Origin: an uncultured Peptostreptococcaceae bacterium
Lineage (GTDB): Bacteria > Bacillota > Clostridia > Peptostreptococcales > Anaerovoracaceae
Length of the DNA stretch: 64,000 nt
Reading direction: 5' to 3'
Assembly (NCBI GenBank): GCA_949740445.1
Contig: CATJIF010000077.1
Coordinates: 1 to 64,000 of the forward strand
Below are positions 1 through 7,000 of the stretch, piece by piece. The notes under the pieces were generated by a model. The model worked only from the letters and a program-made list of their open reading frames with translations, searched no databases and was not told the DNA's origin. Both the position numbers and the translations under genes were made by a program. Every line of letters starts with the position of its first letter. Positions within the stretch are counted from its first letter, which is position 1.

Positions 1-25
1 GATAATGTCAAATTATCGGTAAAAA

Positions 26-84
26 AGGAGAGGACGGTAATTTGACGGAACTGCAAGTTCACAAACCTCCTCTCCTGTTTTCAT
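26..84 (+). terminator. Stem-loop ahead of the S-layer gene (terminator or leader hairpin)
   Basis: A perfect 9-bp inverted repeat pairs 26-34 (AGGAGAGGA) with 68-76 (TCCTCTCCT). A small nested hairpin (GAACT/AGTTC) lies inside, and GTTTTCATTCTT follows. It could end a transcript entering from the left, or be an attenuator in the leader of the S-layer-homology gene 20 nt downstream. The sequence alone does not decide between the two. Confidence 0.45.
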
Positions 85-105
85 TCTTAAAGGAGGAATT
101 AGAAA

Positions 106-2700
106 ATGAAAAAAGTACTTTCATTGGTTCTGGTCCTCTCCATGATCTTAGGAAGCTTCGGCATGGTCTTTGCAGCCACCCCCTCCGACGTTGTCGGCAG
201 GGACTGCGAAGCCGCCGTGGCAGTTCTGACAGATCTGGGCGTGGTTTCCGGATACAAGGACGGCACTTACAAGCCGGAAGGTATCGTAACCCGCGCGGAG
301 ATGGCCACACTGATCGTAAAGGCACTGGGGCTTGAAGGCTACGCCACTGGAACCTCCCGTTTTTCTGACATGAGCGGAAACTGGGCGGACGGCTACGTAG
401 CGTATGCCAATACCCTGGGCATTCTGTCTGGCTACGCTGACGGTACCTTCCGTCCCAACCAGACAGTCACCTGCGACCAGGCGATTACCATGATCATCAA
501 TGCTTTGGGCTACACCGCTGATTCTCTCAACGGTACCTATCCGGGCGCCTTTGTTTCGAAGGCCAAGACGCTGGGCGTTTTAGACGGCGTCCGCTCCGGC
601 AGCACCGGCGCCAACAGAGGCGATGTAGCAATCATGCTGTACAACGCTCTGGATCAGGCCATCGGCAAGGTCAATAAGGACGGCGACTGGACGGGCATCG
701 GCATTAAGTTCAATTCCAAGGGCGAAGCTGTGGAATACGACACCATGCTGAACCGCCTGGATGCCAAGGTATATGAGCCCAGCAAGAGCGACTATGCCAT
801 GGAGGATGTGGACGATAACGCCTTTATCCTTACCGACAGCATGGCCGACGATGCCGTAGCGAATGTAAAGGCTTACGTGGGCGCCGTTGTGACTGCCTAC
901 GTCAATGACGACGACGAAATCATCGCCATCAAGGAATGCTTCTCCAATTTCGTAACCGGAAGCTTCAATTCCAAAGGCGATGTATTCGAAGCAGATGAAG
1001 GGGATTTCGATATGTCTATCGGCTCCGGTGCCGATTCTGTGGGCGCGGCTTTCTTAAACGGAGCAGCAGACAAAACCTTCGATGTCCAGAAGGTCGAAGT
1101 TAAGTCTAACATGAAGGCCGACGATCTGACTGCCATTACTGATGCTAAAATCACTTTGGCTGTGGATCTGTCCGGAAAGAAAATCAAAGAAGTCTATTCC
1201 GTCGCTTACTGGAAAGTAACGGAGGAAGGCATTGTCGATAAGGATGATGTTGCCGATATCCGCAGCAACCACAAGCTTCTGGGCGTCGATCTTCCGGAGG
1301 ACGACGATGACGAACTGGATATGACTGCTGTAGAATTCTACGGTATCACCGATTACGACGGCATCAAAGAAGACAGCGTCGTTTACATCTACGCCAAGGG
1401 CGGAGATTCCAACAACGAAGCTGCCAGAGTGGCTGTGGGCAACAACCGCGCTTCCGGCGAGGTTTCCCGCGTTAAATTCAGCGGCGATGACGTGAATAAA
1501 ATTACGGTCAGCGGTACGGAATACAAATTCGCACTGCGCGCTTTAGAGGATAACAATGTAAACTCCGAGGTAACGCAGAGCTCTGTCAACAAAATCGAAT
1601 CCGGAGACGACATCACGCTGTATCTGGACGCTTACGGCTATATCTACGACTTCGACAGAAGCGGCAGCTCCGCTACGGATTACGCTGTTGTGCTGAAATG
1701 GGAAGACAAAGAAGGAAACAAGATTTCTTCCGATCCCAAGCTGAAGCTCTTACTGGCCGACGGCTCGACCAAAACCTTTAACGTAGACGACGATGAAGAC
1801 AATGACTTTATCGGCTACATTATGGATAAGGATGGCCAGTGGACCGACATCGAAGCTGGCATGCTGATTAAGTACGGCGTGGATAAGAATGGCGACATCG
1901 ACAGCATTGAGGCTGTTGGAAATAACGACGACGAGCTGACAGTAGTAACAAATACGATCAAGAAAGACGTATCCTCCAAGGGATACTGGAACGGCAAGAA
2001 GATTGCAGAAAATGCAGCGCTCTTTGCCTTCGACACCACCGATCCTACCAACGATGAGGACGATTATTCCATCATCGCCTACAAGGGTCTGTGCGGAAGC
2101 GACGATGTAACCGCAAGACGTTACGTTATCGACGACAACGAAATCGTGGCAATGCTTCTGGAAGACGACTTCTCCTCCGGCGACAGTGTCTGGGGCGTCG
2201 TGGATGGCAGAGCCAAGAACAACTCCGATGCCGGAGCTGAAATCACCATGTGGATCGACGGTTCTACCACTACCTACAATGCGGACGACGGCAACGATGC
2301 CTACGGAAAAGCCAAGGGCAACGACCTGTTTAAGGTAGAATTCGATACCAACGGCGACATCAGCAAGTTAAAGCGCTTCGTCGATGAAATTGAATCCGAC
2401 GACGAACTGCGCATGGCAACGACCGGAGCCATCAGCGGAAGTGCTTCCCTGAGCAGCAACACCTTCAAGTACAGCGGAATGACCGAAACCACAAGTGACG
2501 GCAAGGCGCTGGCCACTGAGGAAATCGACGATCTGACCATCGATAGCGACGTTGTCATCTATGTGATGAACGAAGACGGCGACTGGAACAGAGGCAGCAG
2601 ATCCGACCTGAGAAACCTGAAGGAAGGCGACGAGGTCAGCTTCTACGATGTGGCGGATAACGACGGCGTATACGACATCGTTATTATCATCGAGCACTAA
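106..2700 (+). CDS. S-layer homology (SLH) domain surface protein
   Basis: This 864-residue protein is probably exported and held on the cell wall. It has a Sec signal peptide (basic MKK start, hydrophobic stretch, cleavage near VFA-A at about residue 24). Three SLH modules follow at about residues 28-70, 87-135 and 147-187; each has a GYKDGTYKP/GYADGTFRP-like turn, although the third is degenerate. SLH modules bind pyruvylated secondary cell-wall polymers. The remaining ~670 residues match no family I recognise. They are strongly acidic, with many Asp runs, as in S-layer and other abundant surface proteins. The start is fixed by AAAGGAGG 8 nt upstream. It stands alone, between the 26-84 stem-loop and a strong terminator, so it is probably monocistronic. 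Confidence 0.9.
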   Translation: MKKVLSLVLVLSMILGSFGMVFAATPSDVVGRDCEAAVAVLTDLGVVSGYKDGTYKPEGIVTRAEMATLIVKALGLEGYATGTSRFSDMSGNWADGYVAYANTLGILSGYADGTFRPNQTVTCDQAITMIINALGYTADSLNGTYPGAFVSKAKTLGVLDGVRSGSTGANRGDVAIMLYNALDQAIGKVNKDGDWTGIGIKFNSKGEAVEYDTMLNRLDAKVYEPSKSDYAMEDVDDNAFILTDSMADDAVANVKAYVGAVVTAYVNDDDEIIAIKECFSNFVTGSFNSKGDVFEADEGDFDMSIGSGADSVGAAFLNGAADKTFDVQKVEVKSNMKADDLTAITDAKITLAVDLSGKKIKEVYSVAYWKVTEEGIVDKDDVADIRSNHKLLGVDLPEDDDDELDMTAVEFYGITDYDGIKEDSVVYIYAKGGDSNNEAARVAVGNNRASGEVSRVKFSGDDVNKITVSGTEYKFALRALEDNNVNSEVTQSSVNKIESGDDITLYLDAYGYIYDFDRSGSSATDYAVVLKWEDKEGNKISSDPKLKLLLADGSTKTFNVDDDEDNDFIGYIMDKDGQWTDIEAGMLIKYGVDKNGDIDSIEAVGNNDDELTVVTNTIKKDVSSKGYWNGKKIAENAALFAFDTTDPTNDEDDYSIIAYKGLCGSDDVTARRYVIDDNEIVAMLLEDDFSSGDSVWGVVDGRAKNNSDAGAEITMWIDGSTTTYNADDGNDAYGKAKGNDLFKVEFDTNGDISKLKRFVDEIESDDELRMATTGAISGSASLSSNTFKYSGMTETTSDGKALATEEIDDLTIDSDVVIYVMNEDGDWNRGSRSDLRNLKEGDEVSFYDVADNDGVYDIVIIIEH

Positions 2701-2794
2701 TCCAGCAGTGATCCGGCAATCGTCAATAACGAACGGATTATCATAACTCAGCAGAACCGGCTTTCTCAAAAGCCAGTTCACATAACAAACCAAA

Positions 2795-2829
2795 GAGAGC
2801 ATCCAGTGCAAACGGCTGGATGCTCTCTT
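2795..2829 (+). terminator. Rho-independent terminator of the SLH gene
   Basis: A perfect 12-bp stem, GAGAGCATCCAG (2795-2806) with CTGGATGCTCTC (2815-2826), has an 8-nt loop and is followed by TTTT. It lies about 95 nt after the SLH stop codon. Confidence 0.9.
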
Positions 2830-2997
2830 TTATGTGCAAAAAACCATGTGCGAAAAATCGCAAGGCCCCCGCTATGTTCCCATCAACAGCCAACTGGCAG
2901 TTATCCAGCTGCCCTGCCCTCTCCTTTTTCCTGTACGCCCGGCTATTGTATGATAGGATAATACACTATAACACCGCGGAAAGGAGGCCTGATACCC

Positions 2998-3609
2998 ATT
3001 TCAGGAAATACTTACGGCTATGTTCGTGTCAGCACCAGAGAACAGAGCGAAGATCGGCAGCTCATCGCCATGGAGGAACTGTCCATCCCAGAAAAAAACA
3101 TCTTTTTAGACAGACAGTCCGGCAAGGACTTTGATCGGCCTCAATATAAAAAGCTGGTCAAAAAATTAAAACCGGACGATTTGCTCTATATCAAGAGTAT
3201 CGACCGGCTGGGGCGCAACTATGAAGAAATCCAGCGCCAGTGGAGAATATTAACCAAAGAGCGAAAGGTGGATATCGTCGTGCTGGATATGCCTCTTTTG
3301 GATACCCGGCGGGGAAAGGATCTGATGGGAACCTTTCTCAGCGACATTGTCCTTCAGGTGCTGTCTTTCGCAGCGGAAAACGAACGCACCAACATCCGCC
3401 AGCGCCAGGCAGAGGGAATCGCCGCGGCCAGGGCAAAAGGCATTCGGCTGGGGCGGCCTCCGCAATCGCTTCCGCCAAACTATCACAGCGCCTATCAGCG
3501 ATGGAAATCCGGAAGGATTACCGGTACGGCAGCAGCCAGGGAATGCGGAATGCCCTTGTCTACCTTCCGCTACCGGGCAAAAATCTACGAAAAAAAAACG
3601 CTTCCTTAA
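2998..3609 (+). CDS. Serine recombinase (resolvase/invertase), probable ATT start
   Basis: A 203-residue small serine recombinase of the Hin/Gin/Tn3-resolvase family. The N-terminal catalytic domain has YGYVRVSTREQ with nucleophile Ser12, the SIDRLGRN motif (about 67-74, active-site arginines) and ENERTNIRQRQAEG on the long helix (about 127-138). LGRP leads into a C-terminal helix-turn-helix (about 158-195). The first ATG (3070) falls after the catalytic serine and cannot be the start. Reading upstream in frame, AAAGGAGG at 2980-2987 is followed by ATA 2992 and ATT 2998; ATT at 10-nt spacing gives the usual ISGNTYGYVRVS beginning. Such a rare start codon implies low expression. The gene points at a segment flanked by inverted 26-bp dyads, so it probably inverts that segment. 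It could instead act elsewhere as a resolvase. Confidence 0.88.
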   Translation: MSGNTYGYVRVSTREQSEDRQLIAMEELSIPEKNIFLDRQSGKDFDRPQYKKLVKKLKPDDLLYIKSIDRLGRNYEEIQRQWRILTKERKVDIVVLDMPLLDTRRGKDLMGTFLSDIVLQVLSFAAENERTNIRQRQAEGIAAARAKGIRLGRPPQSLPPNYHSAYQRWKSGRITGTAAARECGMPLSTFRYRAKIYEKKTLP

Positions 3610-3626
3610 CGGACAGCGGACAGTGG

Positions 3627-3652
3627 TTGCAGAAATGTGTACTTTTCTGTAA
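3627..3652 (+). repeat. Left recombinase-type 26-bp dyad site (candidate inversion site L)
   Basis: The site reads as two 12-bp half-sites around a GT core (3639-3640). The left half is TTGCAGAAATGT and the right half ACTTTTCTGTAA; the right half read in reverse is TTACAGAAAAGT, so the halves agree at 10 of 12 positions. A 26-bp imperfect dyad with a 2-bp core is the architecture used by Hin/Gin-type serine invertases. The stretch 3639-3652 recurs exactly in inverted orientation at 3764-3777. Confidence 0.7.
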
Positions 3653-3776
3653 CTTCATATCGGTTTCTCACCTGGAGAAAGGATATCATAAAAAGCGCTG
3701 ATTTTCAACACTTACACTAAAAATTCTCAAATTCCTCCGAAAATTCTTAAGACGATAGACCCCTTACAGAAAAGTA
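3640..3776. other. Candidate invertible promoter segment upstream of the cellulose operon
   Basis: This is the DNA between the cores of two oppositely oriented 26-bp sites, about 137 bp and AT-rich, with no open reading frame. It starts 30 nt after the stop of the serine recombinase and ends about 110 nt before the first gene of the exopolysaccharide operon. Its one good promoter is on the minus strand (boxes at 3680-3708), facing the recombinase. Inversion maps position x to 7416-x, which places the -35 near 3708-3713 and the -10 near 3731-3736 on the plus strand, reading into the operon. The sequence shown is therefore probably the OFF orientation. This is inference from sequence; no inverted reads were available. 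Confidence 0.65.
3680..3708 (-). promoter_or_regulatory. Promoter inside the candidate invertible segment, facing left
   Basis: On the minus strand, TTGAAA (3708-3703) is followed after 17 bp by TATCCT (3685-3680), matching the sigma-A consensus at 5/6 and 4/6. I found no comparable pair on the plus strand of this segment. In this orientation the transcript would run antisense into the 3' end of the recombinase gene. Confidence 0.5.
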
Positions 3777-3789
3777 CGCCTTTTCGTTA
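3764..3789 (-). repeat. Right recombinase-type 26-bp dyad site (candidate inversion site R)
   Basis: Read on the minus strand this is TAACGAAAAGGC, core GT (3777-3776), then ACTTTTCTGTAA. The inner half and the core are identical to site L. The outer half matches that of site L or the inner half less well, about 7 of 12. Because the cores are in opposite orientation, recombination between L and R would invert the DNA between them rather than delete it. Confidence 0.65.
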
Positions 3790-3802
3790 CATCGACAGAG
3801 CC

Positions 3803-3859
3803 CTTCCTGCCAAAGATATACGCGGTGTTAAGACCCCTCTGCGTTCTTGGCAGCGGAAG
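3803..3859 (+). promoter_or_regulatory. Leader hairpin of the cellulose operon
   Basis: CTTCCTGCCAA (3803-3813) pairs with TTGGCAG-CG-GAAG (3847-3859), apart from a 2-nt bulge. An inner ACGC/GCGT pairing (3820-3823 with 3841-3844) extends it. There is no T-run, so it is not a simple terminator. It ends 11 nt before the GGAGG ribosome site of the VTC gene and would be in the 5' untranslated region of any transcript from the invertible segment. Function unknown. Confidence 0.35.
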
Positions 3860-3885
3860 GCAAATCATTGAAGGAGGAAAGAAAT

Positions 3886-4587
3886 ATGCAAGAAGGAATC
3901 GAATGTTCTTCTTATTCTGTTCTACGGACAGAAAAAAAATATGAAATACCACCCGATACCAGAAGCGTACTGACAACGCGCCTCTCGAAAATTATGGATA
4001 TGGACCGCTACAGCGGAGCCCGTGGCTATCTCGTGCGGTCGCTGTACTTTGACAGCATTGGCGACGACGATTTTCTCGACAAGATAAACGGGCTGGAATC
4101 GCGCAAAAAAATCCGGCTGCGTACATATTCCCTGACACAGCCGTGGATAAAGCTGGAGCTCAAGCAAAAACAGGGCGCCGTACAGATGAAAAAAACACTG
4201 CAAATATTGCCGCAAACAGCAATGGAATTGATGCGCGGGCATTTTGCTCCTCTCCTGGCGCAGGAAGGCAGTTTTCCGAAAGAACTGTATCAAATGCTAT
4301 CCTGCGGGCTTTACCGGCCCAGGTGCATCGTCGAATACCGGCGCAAAGCCTTTACTGCGCAGGCAAACGATACTCGCATTACCATTGATACCGATATCCG
4401 CGTTTCCAGGCATTGCGAACGCTTTTTCGAACCTGCCGCCGTCTTTACTCCCCTGCTTGGCCCATCCGTTTTGGAGGTAAAGTACAACGGCTTTCTCTTG
4501 GAACAATGCAGGGAAGCCATCCGCACAGCCGACATTCCCGAAATGTCCTTCAGCAAATACGAAATGGCCCGACGTGCACTGCACTAA
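3886..4587 (+). CDS. VTC-domain (polyphosphate-polymerase-like) protein
   Basis: This 233-residue cytoplasmic protein spans a whole VTC domain, the triphosphate-tunnel fold. The expected charged tunnel residues are visible in order: RTEKKYE near the N-terminus, YFDS, KKIRLR, KLELKQKQG, VEYRRKAF, ITIDTDI, LEVKYNG and SKYEMAR. In eukaryotes the VTC domain makes polyphosphate. Bacterial copies commonly sit with DUF4956 and CotH genes in exopolysaccharide clusters, where their role is not settled. The start at 3886 is chosen for AAGGAGG 8 nt upstream; a longer frame from 3847 lacks a site. It is the first gene of the operon and lies just downstream of the candidate invertible promoter, so its expression should depend on the orientation of that promoter. 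Confidence 0.82.
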   Translation: MQEGIECSSYSVLRTEKKYEIPPDTRSVLTTRLSKIMDMDRYSGARGYLVRSLYFDSIGDDDFLDKINGLESRKKIRLRTYSLTQPWIKLELKQKQGAVQMKKTLQILPQTAMELMRGHFAPLLAQEGSFPKELYQMLSCGLYRPRCIVEYRRKAFTAQANDTRITIDTDIRVSRHCERFFEPAAVFTPLLGPSVLEVKYNGFLLEQCREAIRTADIPEMSFSKYEMARRALH

Positions 4588-4607
4588 AATTGAGGAGGTA
4601 TATAAAA

Positions 4608-5288
4608 ATGAAAGACGTTATCGCACAGTTGTCGCAGGCCATGGGAAACGATCTGTCTGCCGGGCAAATCTGCCTGAATTTTGCAGTCGCGTTGATTCTC
4701 GGGCTTGTCATCTACATTTCCTACCGCTTTTCCCATTCCGGCGCTGTTTACAGCGCCAGGTTTAACGTATCTCTACTGATGCTTACCTTAATCACAACGC
4801 TGATTATGAACGTCATCGGCAACAACATCGCCCTGTCGCTGGGCATGGTAGGTGCACTGTCTATCGTGCGGTTCCGCACAGCGATTAAAGACCCCAGAGA
4901 TTCCACCTATATTTTCTGGTGCATCGCTGTGGGCATCAGCTGCGGTGTCTCCTATTACCTGCTGGCAGCGATTGGTACTGGTATTATTTTTTTAGTCATG
5001 CTTCTTTTAGGTACGATCCGAAGCAACGACCGCTATCTTTTAATCATACATGCAGCGGCGCAAGCCACTCCCAAGGTGGAAGAAACCGTTCTCATACAAT
5101 ACGAAAGCCAGGCTCTGCTGCGGGTAAAAAATCAGGGGCCCGAAGATGTGGAATACATATACGAACTGTCCCGCGAAATGCTCGAACGGGCAAAGCAGAG
5201 AAACCAGGACATCAACAGCCTTCTCTTTTCCATACCAGGCATCACCCATGTCGATCTGGTCTGCCAAAGCGAGGAGATGAGCCGCTGA
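4608..5288 (+). CDS. DUF4956 membrane protein
   Basis: A 226-residue protein with about four hydrophobic segments in its first 140 residues and a soluble C-terminal part. The pattern, including the conserved GMVGALSIVRFRTAIKDPRD stretch after the second membrane segment, is that of DUF4956. It starts 20 nt after the VTC stop with GAGGAGG in front. DUF4956 proteins are regularly encoded beside VTC-domain genes, which suggests a shared membrane complex, but no biochemical role is established. Here it is inside a cellulose-type exopolysaccharide operon. Confidence 0.82.
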   Translation: MKDVIAQLSQAMGNDLSAGQICLNFAVALILGLVIYISYRFSHSGAVYSARFNVSLLMLTLITTLIMNVIGNNIALSLGMVGALSIVRFRTAIKDPRDSTYIFWCIAVGISCGVSYYLLAAIGTGIIFLVMLLLGTIRSNDRYLLIIHAAAQATPKVEETVLIQYESQALLRVKNQGPEDVEYIYELSREMLERAKQRNQDINSLLFSIPGITHVDLVCQSEEMSR

Positions 5289-5291
5289 CTT

Positions 5292-6971
5292 ATGAAACCG
5301 CTGAATGAAAGACAAAAAAGCATGTTAATTCTCCTGTGCCTGCTGCTTTTTTCAATAACGTTAGCTGTCGGCTCTGCACAGGATACTCTCTGCCAGTTTC
5401 CGAAACCATTATCCCGCACAGATGCGGCGACGACCAATTTAACTGCGGATGCCATTTTCGCAGATGAAACCTTTCTCTCCGATCAGGGCAATCCCACCGG
5501 AAGAACGAATTTCCGAAACCGAACTCTGACCGTTGACAGCAGCTTTACCAGCCATCTTCCCCTTTTACTCCTGGATACCGGCGGGCAGGAGCCGAAGCGA
5601 AATAGCTATTTCGACAGCGATCAAGGCTATTACGTTCCATTGGACACCGACCCTTATGCCTATGGCACCATTTCTGTATTGGATAGCGGAGATGGGCTCA
5701 ATCGCTTAAGCGATACGCCGGCGCTGGTATCCCACGTAAAGCTGCGGCTTCGAGGGAACTCCTCCGGAAACTACGATAAGAAGCAATACCTGCTTCGGCT
5801 GACCGATAGCGAAGGGCACCGCATTTCGAAAAACCTTCTGCACGTGGGAACCGGCAGCGAGTGGGTACTGAATGTATCTTTTATCGACAAATCCCTGCTG
5901 CGCAATTATCTGGCCTATACGGCAGCCGGGCAAATCATGCCCTATACGCCGGATACGCGCTTTTGCGAAGTGATATGCAAGGATGGGGATTCTTATTATT
6001 ATCAGGGCGTATATCTGCTGATGGAGAGCATCGCCGTAGAAAGCGACCGGATTCGCCTGCCGGATTTTTCTGAAAACAGCGAGAATCTTCCCTTTTTACT
6101 CCGGCGCGACCGCTACAATCTGACAGGAACGATTTTAAAAAACTACGCGTCGCGCAACGAACTGCTCTCCGGATTTTTAGATGTAAAGTGGCCGGATAAG
6201 GATGTGCTCAGCCAGCAGGCCATCGAGCGGATTACGGAGCAGATCGACGCGTTCGAGCAGGCGCTGTTCGCCCAGGACTACGATACATTTATCCAGTACC
6301 GGGATATGGTCGACCTCGATTCTTTTGTTGACTATTTTATTTTAAACGAATTTTTCCTCAATTACGATGCTGGTTTCAATTCCACCTATCTGTATGCAGA
6401 TTACAGCGGAAAGCTGACAATGGGCCCCGTATGGGATTTTGACCAGGCCATGGACAACAACGAAACGGTCAGTGCAAACCTGTATACGACAGCCTTCCAC
6501 TCCGCTCCCTGGTTTGCGCAAATGCTTCGCGATCCCGAATTTACCCTGCGCATCGTAGAGCGCTACCAGCAGCTGCGGGAAAGCATTTTATCCGATGCGT
6601 CCATTGCGGCCTTTATCGACGCTACCGCAGCAGGGCTTTTGCCTGCCGCCGAGCGGGACTGGGCCCGATGGGGCTATTACTACCGGAATGGGGGCTATCT
6701 AAAACCGGAATATCCAGGCCAGCCGGATCGAAATACAAAGACCTGGCGCGCGGAAATCGACAAGTTGAAAACCGTACTCTCCACGCACGGCGCCTGGCTG
6801 GACGAACACATCGACAGCCTGTATCAATTTGCAGATGCGGACGCACCTCAGCCAAAGGGGCTTGCACCGGCTCCGAAAAAACAGATCGGAGGAAGTCTGC
6901 TGGCATTGATCTACCTTGTCATTTTCTTTATTTCCATCACGCTGATTCAGCGGATGGAGCGCGAAGAATAG
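5292..6971 (+). CDS. CotH-family protein, exported and membrane-anchored
   Basis: A 559-residue protein with an N-terminal hydrophobic segment (about 12-28), a long extracytoplasmic region and a second hydrophobic segment near the C-terminus (about 535-553), so it is probably anchored at one or both ends. CotH-fold hallmarks are visible: LRLRGNSSG, FIDKSLLRNYLAY, YQGVYLLMESI, FVDYFILNEF and the acidic GPVWDFDQAMDNN. CotH proteins are atypical protein kinases first known from spore coats; many homologues occur in polysaccharide loci. The gene begins 3 nt after the DUF4956 stop, so it is translationally linked. Whether it phosphorylates a protein or modifies the glycan here is not known. Confidence 0.82.
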   Translation: MKPLNERQKSMLILLCLLLFSITLAVGSAQDTLCQFPKPLSRTDAATTNLTADAIFADETFLSDQGNPTGRTNFRNRTLTVDSSFTSHLPLLLLDTGGQEPKRNSYFDSDQGYYVPLDTDPYAYGTISVLDSGDGLNRLSDTPALVSHVKLRLRGNSSGNYDKKQYLLRLTDSEGHRISKNLLHVGTGSEWVLNVSFIDKSLLRNYLAYTAAGQIMPYTPDTRFCEVICKDGDSYYYQGVYLLMESIAVESDRIRLPDFSENSENLPFLLRRDRYNLTGTILKNYASRNELLSGFLDVKWPDKDVLSQQAIERITEQIDAFEQALFAQDYDTFIQYRDMVDLDSFVDYFILNEFFLNYDAGFNSTYLYADYSGKLTMGPVWDFDQAMDNNETVSANLYTTAFHSAPWFAQMLRDPEFTLRIVERYQQLRESILSDASIAAFIDATAAGLLPAAERDWARWGYYYRNGGYLKPEYPGQPDRNTKTWRAEIDKLKTVLSTHGAWLDEHIDSLYQFADADAPQPKGLAPAPKKQIGGSLLALIYLVIFFISITLIQRMEREE

Positions 6972-7000
6972 AACAACGAACACAGAAATGGAGTAAAACT

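Noticed and set aside
2820..3134. 104-codon frame before the recombinase
   Set aside because: It starts inside the terminator of the SLH gene and overlaps the recombinase in another frame; no ribosome site.
3639..3777. Reading the 14-bp inverted repeat as a plain terminator hairpin
   Set aside because: The arms are 111 bp apart, each arm lies within its own 26-bp dyad, and no T-run follows the second arm, which suits recombination sites better.
3790..3885. c-di-GMP riboswitch in the cellulose operon leader
   Set aside because: I could not find the conserved GGCAAACC or CGCAAAGCC elements of the type I class, nor a type II pattern.
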